Source: an uncultured Clostridium sp. (GTDB taxonomy: Bacteria > Bacillota > Clostridia > TANB77 > CAG-508). From it: DNA of 9,811 nt. The notes beneath the pieces were generated by a model. It made no database searches. It was not told the DNA's origin and saw only the letters and a program-made list of their open reading frames with translations. The stretch is from positions 1-9,811 of the forward strand of contig CAMSQT010000033.1 of assembly GCA_947062645.1 (NCBI GenBank). Reading direction: 5' to 3'. Shown in pieces: positions 6,544-9,811 of this stretch; position 1 is the stretch's first letter; every line of letters begins with the position of its first letter. The position numbers and the translations under genes are program-made.

Positions 6544-7081
6544 TCAATTATCTTTACTAATTGATTCTTTTTTCACAATTTCATTACATCGAACCACTGT
6601 AACATGGTCAGGTATGTTTTTTAGTACCGTGCTATTGGCTCCTATTTTTACATAATTTCCAACTTGAATAGGGCCTAATACTTTTGCCCCTGCTCCTACC
6701 ATAACATGATTTCCAATGTCTGGATGTCTTTTGTTCTTATCTTTTCCTGTTCCTCCTAAAGTAGAATTATGATAAATGGTACAGTCGTCACCTATTGTTG
6801 CTGTTTCTCCTATTACAATTCCCATGCCATGGTCAATAAATAATCGCCTTCCTATTTTAGCACCTGGATGGATTTCAATTCCTGTAAAAAATCTTCCTAG
6901 TTGTGAAATTAGTCTTGCCAAAAATAATAATTTGTGACAATATAAAAAATGAGCAAGCCTATGAAATACAAGGATGTGAAATCCGTGGGTATAATATGAT
7001 TACCTCTAGAATATTTCGGCTTGCAGGATCTTGATTTTTGATGTTTTTAGCATCTTCATATAATTCTTTAAAAAATAACAT
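6544..7081 (-). CDS. cysE: serine O-acetyltransferase CysE, one apparent frameshift
   Basis: CysE transfers acetyl from acetyl-CoA to L-serine, the first step of cysteine synthesis. Removing one extra base at 6985 gives a 537-nt gene, 178 residues, the short form common in Firmicutes. The helical N-terminal part reads MLFFKELYEDAKN, DPASRNILEVIILYPGFHIL and HRLAHFLY. Then come the left-handed beta-helix hexapeptide repeats: TGIEIHPGAKIGRR, FIDHGMGIVIGETATIG (catalytic Asp 83/His 84), NSTLGGTGKDKNKRHP (His 119) and VGAGAKVLGPIQVG. As sequenced, YPGFHI becomes YPRISH and stops after about 44 residues. The ATG at 7081 follows AAAGGTGA. Near the C-terminus VVRCNEIV replaces the family's VVGxPxxIV, one residue short. 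It lies 62 bases after mgtC; only a weak possible -10 box (7106-7101) is visible, so it may be co-transcribed with uvrB-mgtC. Confidence 0.92.
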
Positions 7082-7143
7082 ACTTAATCACCTTTAAGGT
7101 ATAATATGTATGTTATTCTCTAAAAGTTCCTTAATATGTTCTA

Positions 7144-7843
7144 TTAGGAAACGTCCCCAATTGGACATACTTCCTCAACATTTTCAATCGCTATTAGACT
7201 TCTTACTAATTCATTTTTTTTGAAACCTTTTTTGTTATAATTCCCTACTATATGAATGCTTTCGGTTTCCTGGTCTTTATCTTCTTTTTTGGGTCTTTTC
7301 ATTTGTTTAATCTCAACTTCATATTTGCTTAAAATTTCTTCAATTGCAATTAAGGTGTCACTTACTTCTTCCTTTATTTTTATGTTTAATTCTAATATAT
7401 CAAAGTGGTCTAGTTTGTCAGATATTTTATAGGAATAAGACAAAATAATGTATACAATTAATGTTGTTACAATTCCTCCTAAATAAAAGCCTGCACCTAT
7501 GCTTAATCCAATACAAGTAACAGCAAGCAATCCTGCTGCTGTTGTTAGTCCTTTTACATTAAAGCCATCTCTTAATATAGTTCCTGCACCAATAAATCCT
7601 ATCCCAGATAATAATTGTGCAGGAATTCTGGATGGATCCATATCATAAATTTTGGACATGTATTCTCCGGCATAACATAATTAATACGCTACTAATTCCC
7701 ACTAATGCATGGGTTCTAAATCCTGCTGGCTTACTCCAAGAAGAGCGCTCTAATCCTATAATTCCTGCTAATACAAAGCCTAATATTAATTTGATAATTG
7801 TTTGAAACCAAAATGAATTACCAATTGTTTGTATAATCTCCAT
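7144..7843 (-). CDS. MgtC/SapB-family inner-membrane protein, one apparent frameshift
   Basis: Removing one extra base at 7669 gives 699 nt, 232 residues. The N-terminal half is the MgtC membrane domain. It has hydrophobic segments near 15-31 (IIKLILGFVLAGIIGLE), 46-58, 78-90, 101-120 and 122-135, and the family motifs GLERSSWSKPAGFRTHALVG, GEYMSKIYDMDPSRIPAQLL and GIGFIGAGTILRDG. The cytosolic C-terminal part (about 145-232) looks like the ACT-type domain of this family. MgtC in Salmonella affects growth in low magnesium and the ATP synthase; the role of clostridial members is not established. As sequenced the frame breaks where LMLCGEYM should be. The start at 7843 follows AAGGAG, which overlaps the uvrB stop, so the two genes are almost certainly cotranscribed. 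The last codons (CPIGDVS) lie in a GGGGACGTTTCC-type sequence. Confidence 0.88.
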
Positions 7844-7857
7844 TTTTTTCTTCTCCT

Positions 7858-9772
7858 TTACAATAATTTTTCTAGTTCTTTTATTTTATCTCGAAGTTCT
7901 GCTGCCTTTTCAAATTCCATATTACTTGCATATTGTAACATTTGGTCTGTCAATTCGGTAATCACTTCTTGTAGATTTTCGTTTTTCTCTAATTTATATT
8001 CTATGCTAATATCCTCTGCTGTTGTCATAGAAATATTTTCGCGTACTGATTTTTGAATGGTTTTTGGTGTAATATCATGTTTTTTGTTATAGTCTTCTTG
8101 TATCTTTCTTCTACGGTTTGTCTCTCGAATTGCTTTTTCCATGCTATCTGTTAATTCGTCTGCATACATAATAACTGTTCCGGTCTGTATTTCTAGCAGC
8201 ACGACCTATGGTTTGAATAAGTGATCTTTCAGATCTTAAAAATCCTTCTTTATCTGCATCTAATATAGCTACTAGCGAAACTTCTGGTATATCTAACCCC
8301 TCTCTTAAAAGATTGATTCCGACTAAAACATCATATTCTCCGTAGTCTTAGGTTTCGTATGATTTCCATTCTTTCTAAAGCTTTTGTGTCAGAGTGCATA
8401 TAATTTACTTTGATGTCTAATCCTTTCAAATATTCGGTTAAGTCTTCTGCCATTTTTTTCGTCAAAGTGGTTACTAATACTCTTTGTTTTTTTTCTACAC
8501 GAATTCGTATTTGTTCTAGTAAATCGTCAATTTGATTACTGACTGGTTTTACTTCTATTTTAGGGTCTAGTAAACCAGTTGGTCTTATAATTTGTTCTAC
8601 TACATTTTCTTGTGTTTTCTCTTTTTCGTAGTCGGCTGGTGTTGCACTAACAAATATCACTTGATTTAATCTTTGCTCAAATTCTTGGAATTTTAGTGGT
8701 CTGTTGTCGAATGCAGATGGCAAACGGAAACCATAATTAACAAGAGATTCTTTTCTTGCTTTGTCTCCATTATACATAGCTCTTACTTGCGGAATGGTAG
8801 CATGAGATTCGTCTACTAGTAATAAAAAATCATTTGGAAAGTAATCAAATAAAGTATAAGGTGGACTTCCTTCTTCTCTTCCACTAATATGCCTAGAATA
8901 GTTTTCGATACCGGAACAAAAGCCAGTTTCACGCATCATTTCGATATCAAAATTAGTTCTTTCTTCTATTCTTTGCGCCTCAATTAATTTGTTTTGTGTT
9001 TTGAAATATTTTATTCTTTCTTCTTTTTCTTTTTCGATGGTTGTAATTGCTCTTTCCATTTTGTCTTTTGTTGTTACATAGTGAGAAGCTGGTGAAATAA
9101 GAATGTGTTTTCTATTTCCAATTGGCTTACCTGTTAATGGATTAATTTCTGTGATTTTTTCTATTTCGTCTCCCCAAAATTCTACTCTTACTGCTGATTC
9201 ACTCTTGCCTGATGGATAAATTTCTACAATGTCTCCTTTTGCTCGAAAGGTTCCTCTTTTAAAATCTATTTCGTTTCTGGTGTATTGCATGTTGACTAAT
9301 TTTTTTAAAACTTGGTCTCTTGCTTTATTCATTCCTACTCGCAAGGATAACATCATTTCTTGATAGTCTGCAGGGTCCCCTAATCCATAAATACAAGAAA
9401 CAGATGCTACGATAATGACATCTTTTGTTTCAAATAATGATAAGGTTGCAGAATGGCGTAACTTGTCTATTTCATCATTAATAGAAGAATCTTTTTCAAT
9501 AAAGGTGTCTGTTGATGGAATATAACTTTCTGGTTGGTAATAATCGTAATAAGATACAAAATACTCCACATTGTTTTCTGGAAAAAACTCTTTGAATTCA
9601 CTATATAATTGCCCTGCTAAGGTTTTATTGTGTGCTAGAACAAGGGTTGGTCTTTGTACTTTTTGGATAATGTTTGCCATGGTAAAGGTTTTTCCGTGAA
9701 CCTGTAACTCCTAGAAGTGTCTGAAATTTCTTGCCCTCCATTATTCCTTTACTTAAATATTCTATTGCTTTT
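7858..9772 (-). CDS. uvrB: excinuclease ABC subunit B (UvrB), N-terminal codons missing, three apparent frameshifts
   Basis: UvrB is the damage-verifying helicase-like subunit of nucleotide excision repair; it receives DNA from UvrA and recruits UvrC. Read in order: KAIEYLSKG, Walker A GVTGSGKTFTMAN, the beta-hairpin region YYDYYQPESYIPSTDTFIEK, LRHSAT, SVSCIYGLGD, Walker B DESHAT, GFRLPSAFDNRPL, VSATPADYE, VLVTTLTKKMAEDL, MHSDTKALERMEIIRNLRLG, GINLLREGLDIPEV, DADKEGFLRSERSLIQTIGRAARN and a C-terminal UVR domain MEFEKAAELRDKIKELEKLL. Extra bases at 9696 (inside Walker A), 8342 (LGEYDVL) and 8182 (NTDGTVI) each shift the frame; without them 636 codons plus stop are continuous from 9771. About 18-20 N-terminal residues and the start lie beyond the adapter junction at 9773. 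mgtC follows at once, its ribosome binding site overlapping the uvrB stop. Confidence 0.97.
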
Positions 9773-9811
9773 AGATCGGAAGAGCGTCGTGTAGGGAAAG
9801 AGTGTTGGATC
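9773..9811 (+). other. Illumina adapter left on fragment end (read-1/P5 side)
   Basis: Not biological. AGATCGGAAGAGCGTCGTGT and the following bases to 9805 match the reverse complement of the TruSeq universal (read-1) adapter. The last six bases, TGGATC (9806-9811), would then be the start of a second index. With the adapter at the left end this marks the window as one complete library molecule of about 9.7 kb of insert. Confidence 0.97.

Noticed and set aside
7082..7143. T-box or other riboswitch upstream of cysE
   Set aside because: Only 62 bases separate mgtC and cysE, too few for a T-box, and no T-box core sequence is visible.
677..9696. Genuine pseudogenes or programmed frameshifts in ispG, pyrD, cysE, mgtC and uvrB
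   Set aside because: Several are important housekeeping genes, all breaks share one insertion context, and flanking protein sequence is fully conserved with no other decay. No slippery heptamer or stimulatory structure is seen at these sites.

Overview
The window is one sequenced DNA fragment with library adapter still attached at both ends. Positions 1-45 are Illumina TruSeq read-2 adapter (with what looks like the end of P7 and an 8-base index), and 9773-9811 are the read-1 adapter plus part of a second index. The biological insert is therefore about 46-9772. It is AT-rich, uses strong AGGAGG-type ribosome binding sites, and encodes a PyrD/PyrK NAD-dependent dihydroorotate dehydrogenase, a long type-2 PyrF, a type-I PyrC and a short Gram-positive-type CysE. 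Together these point to an anaerobic low-GC Firmicute of the Clostridia, probably from a gut-like metagenome. The species cannot be named from sequence alone.

Layout. On the minus strand, starting from a promoter near 5500-5530, runs a pyrimidine operon: pyrC (dihydroorotase), an ArsC/Spx-family thioredoxin-fold gene, pyrF (OMP decarboxylase), pyrK and pyrD (dihydroorotate dehydrogenase electron-transfer and catalytic subunits), then ispG of the MEP isoprenoid pathway, which is cut off by the end of the fragment. Facing it on the plus strand, from a near-consensus promoter in the same 159-base intergenic region, is an orotate phosphoribosyltransferase-like gene that would supply the missing step from orotate to OMP; it ends in a clear hairpin terminator. 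Between the two promoters lies an 11-bp perfect inverted repeat that is a candidate operator. To the right, again on the minus strand, are uvrB (excision repair; its first codons are lost at the fragment end), an mgtC/sapB-family membrane protein gene and cysE (serine acetyltransferase). Three copies of a 19-base hairpin-forming repeat sit in the pyrF-pyrK and pyrK-pyrD junctions.

Most striking signal. Five of the ten genes (ispG, pyrD, cysE, mgtC, uvrB) look frameshifted, but all the breaks have the same form. Read on the coding (minus) strand, a single extra C stands directly before a GGA (or GGG) glycine codon of a conserved motif; on the plus strand this is an extra G after TCC or CCC. 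I count eleven (plus-strand 79, 86, 90, 727, 1330, 1955, 6985, 7669, 8182, 8342, 9696). Removing them restores family-typical proteins: pyrD, cysE and mgtC become exact multiples of three, and so does the stretch of uvrB from its first whole codon to its stop. With the adapters, this is best read as a systematic sequencing, amplification or assembly artefact, not gene decay or programmed frameshifting. Within the genes, the 5 kb from 1956 to 6984 show none of them. No mobile element, CRISPR array, tRNA or rRNA is seen.
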